Source: Sacculina carcini (Eukaryota; Arthropoda; Thecostraca; Sacculinidae). Taken from it: a DNA stretch of 64,000 nucleotides. Numbering within the stretch: the stretch's first letter is position 1; each line of letters opens with the position of its first letter. Both the position numbers and the translations under genes were made by a program. This document shows positions 47,001 to 58,496 of this stretch, piece by piece. The stretch covers positions 3,530,645 through 3,594,644 of the forward strand of contig OU696585.1 of the NCBI GenBank assembly GCA_916048095.2, in the 5' to 3' direction. The notes below the pieces were generated by a model. The model saw nothing but the letters and a program-made list of their open reading frames with translations. It ran no database searches and had not been told where the DNA came from.

Positions 47001-50000
47001 CAGGTCCAGAAGTCACAGAAGCAGATGTAATACATTTCGGGCGCTGTTGAAGATGTCTTCACGCTGTTGAAGATGTCTGTTTTCTTTTCAAAATTATCTA
47101 CCTCCTTGGATCCGGATCACGTTGCACCAATTGAAACAGTGTTGTCTTCAGTGATGATAATTCTAGTGGAGCAGGCCTCTTAATGTTGTGCGCCGCGATA
47201 ACTCTTCTTGTGCCGATTCCAAACAGTAGTTTTGTTGAAACAATGTATTTCGTCGTGATATTGAAAGTTGCAGTTCTTAGCTCTATCGTCCTAACGTTAT
47301 ATTCAATGTTCTATCCTATCTGTTCTGCCTGTATCTGCTAGTCTGTCTCTCCTGTCTGTCTTCCTATCTGTGCTCTTGTTCTCCCCTGGTGTTGCTATAC
47401 TCTGTTCCGTTCCATTCTCCCTCTGAACTACTCCACTTCTCTACTGAATATCCTATACTGCTGCTCTTCTCAATCTATCTCCTCCCGCTGCCGCTTCTAT
47501 CTATCTATTCCATATCCCTACTGCCGCTGCTCTTCTATTCCTATCTCCATACTGCCGCTGCTCTTCTATCTCTATCTCCATCCTCTCTATCCCCCATATC
47601 TCGACTGCCGCTGCTCTTCTATTCCTATCTCCATACTGCCTATCTATATCCCGACTGCCGCTGCTCTTCTTTCTCTATATCCCATCCTGAATGGTGAAAA
47701 CACTGTGCTTATATAGTGCTAGCTAGCGCCGCCTACTTCATTCTCTATCTCCTATTTGTGCACGACCTCATTAGTTACGAACCACAAGGTCACCACAATG
47801 CAACACGCCCGGCACACGCACATAGCTTTACACACTGGTGTGGGTGATATATGCGTGTTCCCGTGCTTCTCTGGTTTTCTCTTAATGTCTTACAGTGTAT
47901 GTGTGTGTGTCTACGTGTGTGCAACCAATGCTGTGTTCTGTATTCTAACCTACTGTGTTGACAGTGATGCATGTGTTTACGCTTCACTTCCTGTCCTAAC
48001 TTCTATCCTATGTCACTTTCAATGCACAACATACACTACAAAATGCACAAAACAATCAACGATTACTAAATAAAGATATAAGAATAAAAGTTATATACAA
48101 CACCTAATGAAATATAAACATTGTTACAAGTTACCTGGTATTGCACAGGTTGTAAGAGAGGATGTGTCAAGTTATATAAACGCATGGATAATCTGGAAGA
48201 GCAAAATGAAGCGCTGAGAAATAAGCAAGGAGAGATGGAAGGAAAAGTGGCGGTAATTGCTGAAATCGTGGCAGAAACCCAACACAGCAACAAGAACATG
48301 GACGCAAGGCTGGGCACAGTTGAAGCTCAGGTAGTTTCCCTTGAGAAAAAGATAGACAGCTGTGTTGTAACAGTTTGGAGACTAGAGTTGGCAATTTAGA
48401 GGCAAGGTTAACAGGTTTCGAGGAAAAGTTGAACGTATATTCCGATAATATGACTGGCTACAGGGATATAGTCGCAAGCCAAACAGTACCAGACACGAAG
48501 AGTATTATGAAGCAGGAAATGGAGCAAGTTCGCAAAAGAATTGAAGAGAATCACCACAGGTTGGAAAAGAAGTCAGTGAGCTACAGGAAGAAAAATTGAG
48601 AGAACTCAAAGAGGAGGAAGTTCGAAAAATAAGATAATCATCTTTGGTGTACCGGAGAGTAAGCAGAAAGAGGGAACGAAAAAGTGAGAGGAAGATAAAA
48701 ACTTCGTAACGAGGTTGATTCAGGGGGCATTAGAGACTGACTTGGGACTGCAGCAGGAAAGAATGAAGAGAGTAATCAGGTTGGGCAAGATGGATGATAA
48801 ATCGGAGCGACCTAGACCTCTGTGTGTTGAGCTCGATTCCACAGACACCAAGAAGGAAGTTCTCCTTCAAACTAGGAAGTTGAAAGATAAGGCGGAATAT
48901 AAGGGAATATTTCTGCAGCATGACCTCACAAGATGTCAGAGGGAGATGCTCAGGGAATTGGTGATAGAGGCTAAGCAAAAGGAAGCGGGCGACAAATCGG
49001 GACATTCTTCATACAGGGTCAGAGGCCCCCAGGAATGATGACAGTGAAGACGATCAGAAAAACAGAAAATATAAACTAATCAACAACAAACATGGCACAC
49101 ACACGGTGAAACCGTCTAAGATTTTCAACAAATTGAAAGTTATGTGTGCCAATGTAGACAGCCTGAGTAGTAAATTTGATGAACTGGTAGCAAGAGTAGC
49201 ATGCTATGAACCAGATATCATATGTCTGCAGGAAGTATTACCAAAGAGCATCAAGGATGAAGTTGATACAGAAGTAGACTACAAATTAGATGGGTATATT
49301 ATGCATTACCCAACAATAATGAAAAGAGGGATGATAACTTATACGAAGAAAGGAATACAGGCTTATCAATTAGAGATAGACAATCAATTTGAGAAAATAT
49401 ATGGTGTGCAATAAAATGTGGAACAGAGCATTGTCTCTTGGGCAACTTGTATCGTAGTCCGAATTAAAGCTACGAGAACAATGTCAAATTGTGTTCAATG
49501 ATCAATGAAGTGTGTGGAAAAGACTTTGAGTCAACAGTCATTTGTGGGGATATAAATATGCGAGAAATTGACTGGGTAAGAAAAGTGGTAAACGCTCCAG
49601 AGCACAGTTTGGCAAACTTGTTTTTTGAATGTTTGCAAGAGAACCTGATGTTCCAACATGTGACAGAGAATACAAGGCACCGGGAAGGACAAGTCAGTAG
49701 CTTGTTGGATCTGGTTATTACGGATCAGGTAGATAGTGTCTGCACCTTAGTCTATGAGGCACCCATCGGAAAAAGTGATCATGTGTGTATAGTTTTTGAA
49801 GTGATTTTCAACCGAATTAGAAACACGGAAAGAATCGTAAGAAAATATCACAAAGGAAATTATGAGGAAATAAGGTAAGACATCCGGAACGTTGACTGGC
49901 AGAATGAGCTCTCCGACAGGGATATAGACGAAGCCTGGTCATTTTTCGAAAAATTGCTAGTGAATAGTATTGAGAAAAATGTACCATTAGGCAAAATAGT

Positions 50001-51968
50001 TCAATAATTTAGGAAGAAGTGGATGACACATCAGGTGCTAGAAGTAGTAAAAGAGAAGCACAGAGCATACAGAAAGCTTAGAAAACGGAGGACAGAGGAA
50101 AACAAAAGATACTATCAAGAGGCCAAGAGAAGGGCATTATGTGAAACCAGGAAAGCAAGGATAGATTTTGAGTGCAGAATCGCCAAGGATGTCAAGGTGA
50201 ACCCAAATGAATTTTACAGTTACTGTAAAAACAAAACGACTACCAGAAGTGAGATTTCTGTTATCACCACTGATGAAGGGACCAGAATATATGATGAGCA
50301 AGAGATCGCTGACAAAATGAATGAGTCCTTTGCTAGTATGTTTACTATTGAAGACATGTACCATTCGCCTGAGACGCAATCAATACAGGTTGATGAAGAA
50401 CTTGTGAACCTGGAAAATCTGCAGGACCAGATGGTATACATGCGAGAGTGGTGGTAGAAGTCAGGGAAGAATTAGTCCTTCCTCTTATAATAATGTTAAA
50501 TAAATCCCTTGCTAGCGGAGTGGTTCCTGGAGCCTGGAAAGATACAGAGGTGGTGCCAGTCTTTAAGAATGGTAAGAGGGATCAGCCACTGAATTATCGA
50601 CCAGTCAGTTTAACAAGTATGATCGGAAAAATATTGGAAAAATAGTTAGAGAAGAGATAATGAACCATCTAGATAGAAGCAACTTAATCAATGCGGCTCA
50701 GCATGGCTTTATCAGAGGAAGGTCGTGTCAAACTCAACTGTTGCTGGTAACAGAGGAGTGGTCAAGGTGGATGAAGGAGAGGAAGACATTTGATTGCGTT
50801 TACATGGATTACAGGAAAGCATTTGACTCTGTTCCACACTACAGACTTCTTAAGAAATTGGAAACATATGGAATTGTAGGAAAGAGCCTGGAGTGGCTGA
50901 AGAGCTTTCTTAATGACTGGAAGCAAAGAGTAAGAGTGGGGAAAGTGTTGTCAGGATGGACGAAAGTTACGTCAGGAGTTCCACAAGGCTTGGTGCTGGG
51001 ACTCACCCTCTTTGTTATTTCTATAGATGACTTGCCAGCAGAGGTGAATTCTTCGGTTGCTCTTTTCGCTGACGATACCAAGATGTACCGAGTGGTGCAG
51101 AACGAGAATGACCATCAATCTTTGCCAAAAGATATTGATAAACTGGAGCAGTGGTCAAAGAGGTGGCAAATGCCTTTTAATAATGATAAGTGCAAGATTA
51201 TGCACTATGGGAGGAGAAATCCAGAGTTTGAGTACACGCTCGGTGGGAATAAGTTGGTGACTGAGGAGAAAAACCTCTGTAATCTTTAACCCAGTAATCT
51301 TTAGGGAGTAATCTTTGACCCACTGATGAACTTCAGCAACAATGCGTGCAAGACCGCCGCCTCAGGAAATGCCAGATTGAGTCTTATTAAAAAAAATTCA
51401 AACATCTGGGGGCTGAGCCATTTATGATGTTGTACAAGACTATAGTCAGACCCAAGCTGGAATACTGCATGCCTGTGGCACAATAAAGGTATAAGAAAGA
51501 TGTTTTCAAGATTGAACAAGTACAAAGAAGAGCCACACGATTGGTTGAGACTGTGCGGGATGAAGAATATCCTGTTAGACTTTAAAGGCTCAGGCTGCCA
51601 TCACTTGAATATAGAAGGAAAAGAGGATCAGTGTTGCAGGCATTTAGGATACTGAAAAGAATAGACAGGCTTGATGAGAAGATCTTCTTTGAGCAAAACC
51701 TAGAGACACGGACAAGAGGACACAGTCAAAAGTTTCAAGAGAAGTTCTGCAGGAGCGAGGCAAGGAAGGCGGCGTTCAGTCAGCAAGTGGTGAGAGATTA
51801 GAACCGTTTACCTGAAGCAGTGATATGTAATGAAACTATCAATCAATTTAAGAAGCGACTTGGCAGATGGTGGAAGGAAGAACCAACGCTCTACATGAAT
51901 CATAGGGAACCTGTTGTGACGAGACATTCTGCCATAACTACCTTCAACGATGAGGAGAGAGATACCAG
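44090..51968 (+). mobile_element. CR1-like LINE, near full length, split by an LTR element
   Basis: ORF1 starts at 44095 (MPKLAKKTIEGNG) and enters a PHD-like zinc finger (CAKC, then CEICMTWSHISCE). After the LTR element it resumes at 48129 with the last zinc ligands (WYCTGCKRGC), a coiled coil (48180-48600) and a basic region to about 49040. ORF2 has an endonuclease (VMCANVDSLSSKFDEL, ICLQEVLPK, VICGDINMREIDW, LLDLVITD, SDHVCIVFE) at about 49106-49880. The RT follows (LNYRPVSLTSMIGKILE, HGFIRGRSC, DYRKAFDSVPH, GVPQGLVLG, LFADDTKMY) to about 51290, with the C-terminal part to about 51965. Several stops and frameshifts show it is dead. A catalytic ADD is kept. Confidence 0.88.
44362..48128 (-). 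mobile_element. Non-autonomous LTR retroelement, recent insertion
   Basis: Two direct repeats of 997 bp (44362-45358 and 47132-48128) differ at only a few positions where I compared them. They begin TGTAACA/TGAAACA and end TGTTACA. Target duplication AGTTA is exact at 44357-44361 and 48129-48133. On the minus strand, TGGTGCAACGTGATCCGG lies two bases inside the repeat, a good tRNA primer-binding site, which sets the orientation. The 1.77-kb interior has no recognisable gag or pol, so the element is a short non-autonomous type; Gypsy versus BEL cannot be decided. The repeats contain tandem 'ctgccgctgctcttctat' units. It interrupts the CR1-like LINE and is young by the similarity of its LTRs. 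Confidence 0.85.
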
Positions 51969-51974
51969 CTGAAG

Positions 51975-53270
51975 CGGAAACTCTACGTTGGTGAGTTAAG
52001 AAGATGCGCATGAAGAGCAGAAGAGAAGGATCGAAGTGAAGGGGATGACCGGATACGAGAAGGCAAGGAGTTATAGAGACGATGAGCAAAGAAGTAGAAA
52101 GATTTCGCCGACCAAGGCGACTCCAAAACTGCTCGAGGACAGTGAAGAGAGTGAAGACGACGACCTGAGTGTTGAGGTTCAGATACTAGAGAGCGGAGGT
52201 AAGAAGGAGAGGAGGGTGAGCGGATAATTTTAAAGATAAGACAGCACAGTTTATAGTTAATCCGAGCTTGAACTGGAAGCCAGCCAAGTTTATGTAAGTA
52301 GGGAGAAGTTGGCGTGCGCGGAGGAAGACGGAAAACAAATCGACATGACTGATTCAATAACCTTTGTAAGGAGCGAAGAGATTAAGATGAGGCGTGAAGA
52401 AACAAAGAGTTACAATAGTCTAGACGAGGGAAAATTAAGGATTGGATGAGAGTAATGGCCGAGTTAGTGTCAATGTAAGCACGGATGGGATAGAGTTGTC
52501 TGAGAATGAGCCTGCAGGATCGCGATATATGCGCGAAATTGTTGGCAAATGACAGAGGGATCGAAGTAGACGCCAAGATTACGAACACAAGCTGATAGGG
52601 AGACAGAGAGAGACGGGGGAGAGATTCTTGGAGGATGGAAGACCATGTATTCAGTTTTAGAATGGTTGATGATGAGTTGGCGGGAAGATGCCCAGGATGT
52701 GATGTCGCAAAATGTATTTGAGATCAGATTATAAGATAATTTTGTATATGATGATTATATATGATGAAAATTATAATTTTGTATAATTTTGAATATTTAT
52801 TCTTATTTATTGATGGCTGTTATTTACTGAATCACATATTTATTGTTGATTGTTATTATTTATTTATTGAGGAACGTGGGCGGAGTGACATTATGGATTG
52901 TTATCGGATGATGGTTTATTATTTATTGTTATTTATTTATTATTTTCTTTCCAACTCTCTTTCTAGGCTTTTTTCTCTTCGAACTCTCTTTCTCTCTGAA
53001 TCTTTTGGGCGCTTCCGGTACATGGGGCCACCTTAGGGTGGTAATAGTGCTTGCACTCTTCCCATGCTACTGGATTTGCCTGTAATTAATAATAATAATA
53101 ATAATAATAACGGAATGTATAGTTGCAGGTCATCAGCGTAGATATGGTATGAAATGGGAAATTTACGTAGAATAGGGCAGAGAGACGACATATACACAGT
53201 GAAAAGGAGAACACCAAGAATAGAGCCCTGAGGCACACCGTTAGAAAGCTAAATAGGGGAAGAAAAGGAA
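51975..53270 (-). mobile_element. L2-type LINE, 3' part, with an insertion
   Basis: Minus-strand pieces read GVPQGSILGVLLFTVYMSSL and YHIYADDLQLYIP (53110-53250), then NHSKTEYMVFHPPR and RNLGVYFDPS (52570-52700), then HKLGWLPVQARINYKLCCLI and the C-terminal FSSALHAHLL (51983-52300). This is the order of an L2/Rex-type RT end. It is interrupted at about 52740-53110 by AT-rich sequence plus a family D repeat and has several frame breaks. Confidence 0.8.
52985..53110 (-). mobile_element. Short interspersed repeat, family D, inside the L2-type LINE
   Basis: Inverse copy: 'tttgggcgcttccggtacat', 'ccaccttagggtggta', 'cttgcactc', then (AAT)n at 53087-53110. Confidence 0.65.
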
Positions 53271-53402
53271 AGATATACTTGGCTTGTAATCGATTTTGTA
53301 CATTTTTCCTTGATATCGAACCGACGAACTTGTCTCGCTGACTTGTTATATCTTTGTTGATCAACTTGTAGGTAGGTGCGTGTTTGCTGTTCAGCCGCCG
53401 CC

Positions 53403-55841
53403 ATGGCCGATCAGGACAACGTTGAGTTGTTTGTGCGCATGCTGGGGCTGAGTCGAAAGAAAGCCGAAGAAACAGCGAAAAACCGGCAGCTGTGCGCCAA
53501 CCTCTTGCGCCTCATTTCGTCGGCACAGACGCACCTGGCCACCACATCCGCCGACCTCGGCAAGGCGGCCGCGCTACTGTACAACTGCGCCGCCAAGATG
53601 AAACGCCCGACGTCCGAGCACCTCGACGTTCTTGGCGCCTACATCGCCGACGGCCGCATCAGCTCCGACGTGCGACTGGCGGCCGCGCTCGAGCACTTGC
53701 TATCGCATCCGGCCTCTATGACGTCGGCCGACTGTCTGGCCGAAGATCGGCTGGCGTTTGAGCGGTCGTGCGGCGTGGGCGTGACCGTGACCGACGCTCA
53801 ATTGAAACAGACAGTCGCTGACGTGGTGGCGGCCAAAAGCTCACAGCTGCACGCCGAGCGCTACTCGTACGGCATTGGACGGCTGTTGGGCGAGGCGCGG
53901 CGGCTGCAGCCATGGGCCGACGGCGGCGTTTTGAAGCGCGAGATGGACGCGCAGCTGCTGGCTCTGCTGGGACCGCAGACGGCCGACGATAGAGCCAGGG
54001 CCAGCCAGGCCAAGGCCGGCAGCGGCGGCGGCAAAAACAAGAATAAATCAGCGGCGGCCGGCGACGGACGTCAGGATTCTCTCAAAAAACAAGCCGACAA
54101 CGAGGACAGCAACGGCAAGCGGGAGGGCGACGGCGACACGAGCGGCAACATCGTCGAGATGATGCGCAAGCTGACGTTCCACCGGCCCGGCGAGAACTAC
54201 AAGACGGACGGCTACGTGATGACGCCGACCACCATGCATCACATGCAGCACCACCTGGCCACGACGGCCGGGCAGGTGCGCACGCGCTTTCCGCCCGAGC
54301 CCAACGGCCTGTTGCATATCGGCCATGCCAAGGCGATCAACATCAACTTTGGCTACGCGGCGGCCCACGGCGGCGTGTGTCTGCTGCGCTATGACGACAC
54401 CAACCCGGAGAAAGAGGAGGCGCGCTTCTTCCAGGCGATCGGCGACATGATTGACTGGCTGGGCTACCGGCCGCATCGTGTCACACACTCGTCCGACCAC
54501 TTTGACCAGCTGTTCGAGTGGGCGTGTCAGCTGATCGACCAGGGCCAGGCGTTCGTGTGTCATCAGAGCGGCGACGAGATGCGCGGACGCGACCCCGCTC
54601 CGTCACCGTGGCGCGACCGGCCGCCGCACGAGAGCCGACGTCTGTTTGACGACATGCGCGGCGGCCGTGTCGCCGAGGGAGCCGCCACACTGCGACTCAA
54701 ACTGACTCTGGAGGAGGGCAAGCAGGATCCGGTGGCTTATCGCGTGAAATTCGTGCCGCATCACCGCACCGGCTCACGCTGGTGTGTTTATCCGACCTAC
54801 GACTATGCGCACGCTCTGTGCGACTCGATCGAGCAAATCACGCACTCGATGTGCACCAAGGAGTTCGCCTCGCGTCGCTCCTCCTACTACTGGCTGTGCA
54901 ACGCGCTGGACGTCTACTGTCCGGTGCAGTGGGAATACGGCCGGCTCAACGTCGGCTATACGGTCGTGTCGAAGCGCAAGATCGCTCGTTTGATCGACGA
55001 CGGCGTGGTGGCCGACTGGGACGACCCGCGACTGCTCACTCTGGCCGCATTGCGACGCCGCGGCGTGCCGGCCACCGCCATCAACGCGTTCTGTGCACGG
55101 CTGGGCGTCACCGGCGCCCAAATGACCATTGAGCCGGCACTGCTGGACGCCATGACACGCGACGTATTGAACGCTACGGCGCCGCGTCGCATGGTCGTGC
55201 TTGATCCGCTGCCGGTGATCGTGGAAAACTGGCCGCACGACATGCCGGCGCTGTTGGACGTGCCCGACTTTCCGTCGGCGGCCGGCGGTGGCGGCAGCGA
55301 AGGCGGCGGCAGCGGCACGCATCAGGTGCGTCTGACGGATCGCTTATATATTGAGCGCGACGACTACCGCAGCACGGCCGAGGCCGGATTCCGGCGTCTG
55401 ACGGCCGGACAGCCGGTGGGACTGCGCCACGCCGGACTGGTGATCCGGCTGGTGCGCGAGGAGCTGGCGGTCGATGGCGGTGGGGTGGAGGCGTTGCGGG
55501 TGAGTTGCACGCGCGTCGGCGATCCACAGACCAGCAAGCCAAAGGCGTTTATTCACTGGGTCTGCGAGCCGAAGCGATGTCGTGTGCGGCTGTACGAGCG
55601 ACTGTTTCACCATCAAAATCCCGAGGATGTGCAGGAGGTGCCCGGCGGCTTTATGACTGACGTCAATCGCGACTCGTTGGTGGAGAAGCTGGCGATGGTC
55701 GACCAGTCGGTCAGCGGTGACGTCTACGATAAGTTCCAGTTTGAACGAGTGGGGTTTTTCTCGGTGGACCCGGACTCTTCGGAGCGCGAACTGGTGTTTA
55801 ATCGCACCGTTTCACTGAGGGAGGATTCGAGCAAGAACTAG
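53403..55841 (+). CDS. QARS1: Glutaminyl-tRNA synthetase, cytoplasmic
   Basis: Class I synthetase that charges tRNA-Gln with glutamine in the cytosol. One uninterrupted frame of 812 residues starts at the ATG at 53403, which sits in an ideal context (GCCGCCATGG); in-frame codons upstream have no ATG. The N-terminal GlnRS-specific RNA-binding domain covers about residues 1-190. A Lys/Ser/Asp-rich linker (about 195-250) follows. The catalytic Rossmann fold has PEPNGLLHIGHAK (HIGH 305-308) and the KMSKS-type loop VSKRK (522-526). The C-terminal anticodon-binding beta-barrels run to KFQFERVGFFSVD. All catalytic signatures are present and the length is usual for animals. It has no coding intron and is far more GC-rich than its flanks, unlike every other gene here. 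A possible 5' UTR acceptor (ctgttcag) lies just before the start. An AATAAA occurs at 56371. Confidence 0.97.
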   Translation: MADQDNVELFVRMLGLSRKKAEETAKNRQLCANLLRLISSAQTHLATTSADLGKAAALLYNCAAKMKRPTSEHLDVLGAYIADGRISSDVRLAAALEHLLSHPASMTSADCLAEDRLAFERSCGVGVTVTDAQLKQTVADVVAAKSSQLHAERYSYGIGRLLGEARRLQPWADGGVLKREMDAQLLALLGPQTADDRARASQAKAGSGGGKNKNKSAAAGDGRQDSLKKQADNEDSNGKREGDGDTSGNIVEMMRKLTFHRPGENYKTDGYVMTPTTMHHMQHHLATTAGQVRTRFPPEPNGLLHIGHAKAININFGYAAAHGGVCLLRYDDTNPEKEEARFFQAIGDMIDWLGYRPHRVTHSSDHFDQLFEWACQLIDQGQAFVCHQSGDEMRGRDPAPSPWRDRPPHESRRLFDDMRGGRVAEGAATLRLKLTLEEGKQDPVAYRVKFVPHHRTGSRWCVYPTYDYAHALCDSIEQITHSMCTKEFASRRSSYYWLCNALDVYCPVQWEYGRLNVGYTVVSKRKIARLIDDGVVADWDDPRLLTLAALRRRGVPATAINAFCARLGVTGAQMTIEPALLDAMTRDVLNATAPRRMVVLDPLPVIVENWPHDMPALLDVPDFPSAAGGGGSEGGGSGTHQVRLTDRLYIERDDYRSTAEAGFRRLTAGQPVGLRHAGLVIRLVREELAVDGGGVEALRVSCTRVGDPQTSKPKAFIHWVCEPKRCRVRLYERLFHHQNPEDVQEVPGGFMTDVNRDSLVEKLAMVDQSVSGDVYDKFQFERVGFFSVDPDSSERELVFNRTVSLREDSSKN

Positions 55842-56884
55842 GACGCAAGAACTGTCTGTTAAATGTCGTTATTGCCAGTGTTCGTTTGTATCCGCTTGTT
55901 GAGTTCAATTTGTGTTTGTGCGTGTGTGTTGTTTTATGCGCAGGTGAAGTGTTCTTTTTGCCACTGATGTGTTTGTTGTTGTTGGAAACGCACGGCCGGT
56001 TACCGCTTTATGATGCCTCATGAGAACTGCATGCTTTTCTTAATGTTTATATGTTCTTAAAACAACGAATTCCAGTGCGAAGTAGTTTTGTGAATAATTG
56101 GAAATTTGATTTCATGTGAGGAGAGCTTGAATGCAGTGGCGGATCCAGAGAGTAATTTTGAGAGGGGCTGAATATTGGGAGCGATCAGTCATGTACATGC
56201 ATCATCACGCAAGATCTTTGCGATAACTCTTATGTCAACTAATTTTACAGAAATATATTTTTTCTCAACCTCTCTTGGTAGTGAACCTCTTGGTTATGAG
56301 GAGTTGATGAAAACATGTTTCGGGGCTTCAGTCCACTTAGCCCCCCCTCTGGATTCGCCAGTGCTTGAATAATAAACGTTAAACGTTAAAAACACACACA
56401 CACACTTGATAAGCACAAACAAACTGTATTCAACAACACGGAACAATCATAAACAAAATACGTGTGACAAAATACTCTGATAAGGCGATGTAGACAATGC
56501 CATTGCGTACAAGCAAACTGCGTGCTTACAATCCGCCCGAAAATACACACAATTGTACATATACTTCCAACATACATACATACATATATACATACATTTT
56601 TGTTCTCATATTAACTCACAACACCTCTATAGCGTGAGGCAAACACACACACAAATAAATGACTACAAATAAACCACGGGAACTTCTGCATGAATGAACG
56701 AACGAACAAAGCGAATAAAATTAATGAAACGACCGAAGACGACAAGAATAAACAAAAAACGATCAACTACTGTGAACAGAATGAAGACAACAAAAGACAA
56801 AACAATCACAAACCATCTACGAATAACACAAACATATGCATACACGAACACACATAAAATGAGAAGAATTAAGCAAAACCTGAG
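55842..56884. other. Intergenic region between convergent QARS and MSL1
   Basis: Both 3' untranslated regions must lie here. It holds the MITE at 56134-56363, an AATAAA at 56371-56376 usable for QARS, and a CA tract near 56392. Nothing else is recognised. Confidence 0.5.
56134..56363 (+). mobile_element. hAT-type MITE, CAGTGGCGGATCC group, 7/8 target duplication
   Basis: Ends are CAGTGGCGGATCCAGAG and the inverse of CTCTGGATTCGCCAGTG. Flanks are CTTGAATG (56126-56133) and CTTGAATA (56364-56371). 230 bp. Its insertion duplication makes up part of the AATAAA that may serve QARS. Confidence 0.87.
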
Positions 56885-58176
56885 CTACTGTGGACATTCG
56901 GCGGGCGGGGGATTTTTCGACGGTGTCCACGGAAGACAGAATGGCCTGCAACAGACAACAACATCATTTCATCTCATTTCATCATCAGACAACAACAAAA
57001 CACCACAAACCATAACAAACACACACATTTACGCATCTCAGTACGCAATAATCCTGTGTGTGTGAATTATTCTACGTATAACAAAACCTGAAGCTCACCC
57101 GTAGAGGCGGCCCCAAAGGAGGGGGCTTGGAGAGAATGAATTCCCGTCGCAAATATGATCCCCCCAAATCCCCACCATGAATATTTGGTGTGCAGTTAAG
57201 TTCTGTGTAGCCCCCACGTCTTTCTCCTCAGCCTCCCCGTTGTAGAAATCCTGACACCGGCCCTGCTCGCACGCCCTTGTTCTGCCTGACAAACACTTAC
57301 TGCCATTTCACCGCACCATCAGAACAACAACAACAACTGACACGAACACAAAACACACACATGCTGTGCGTATATACACACATGCTCACAGCCACACCAA
57401 TCCAACTTGTCCACACCCACTTGGCCTCGATGTGTCGCCAGGTCACGCCGAACACGCACACAGGCAGTTGATCAGTGATCGCCAGCAGAGTGGTCTCGTC
57501 GGCCGTCGGTGGCGACAGGCTTGCGTCGGCGTCGACGCTAGCGCCCTCTGTGCGGCCGGCGCTGCTACTAGCTGTCGTATCATCCGTCGCAGACCAGCCG
57601 CTGTTGCGACGCACGTATGAAGAGCTGAGTGTCTCGTGGAAGCGTTGCTGACGTAGTCGCTGAACGTCCCAGCTGGCGCACAACCACCACAACAATACAC
57701 ACACACACGCACACACACTAGAAGATTACTAGAAGATTAGCAGGGTTAGAGTGGACTTGATCACAGTTGGAAGATGTCCTACTGGAAAAGAACAAGTTGA
57801 AATCAGGAAGTTGTTTGAATTGCCAAAGAAAATCTAGCAGAAATAAAATAGTTGGCCTACAAAAAGACAAGGCAAAAAAGCATGTCCCATTACTGTGCCG
57901 ATATCAAATCAAGAAGCAATAATAGATAATAAGAATAATTATTATTAAGACAAACCGTTTTCTTCGTTTTTCGTCGGCTTCCAATTTGGCATGTCGGCGC
58001 ACAAATGCGTCATCACAGATATCCTCATCAGTCAGGTGTGATGGTGTGTGTGTGTCTGTGTGCGAGTGTGTGTGCGAGTGTGTGTCATGACGACCGCTCG
58101 AGACACCACTGACAATGGCCGACAATGAGTTCAACTGCCACCGAGGTATCTGACACACACACACACACACACACAT

Positions 58177-58207
<31 letters not shown>

Positions 58208-58426
58208 TGCAAACACATACAAATACACAAATATATATGTACACACACACACACAAATACAAATACACACAAACACACACACACACAGCTAAATAAACAA
58301 ACACACACAAATAAGCAAGCACACATACACACACACACACAAATACACACACGCACACAGACACATATACACACACAGATACAAACACACACACAGATAC
58401 AAACACACAAACACACACACATCCAC

Positions 58427-58496
<70 letters not shown>

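Noticed and set aside
44362-48128. Simple segmental duplication of about 1 kb
   Set aside because: TG...CA ends, an exact 5-bp target duplication, a primer-binding-site-like motif and an interrupted LINE all fit LTRs better.
53033-53236. Separate small RT gene next to QARS
   Set aside because: Part of the L2-type LINE whose other pieces follow in order on the same strand.
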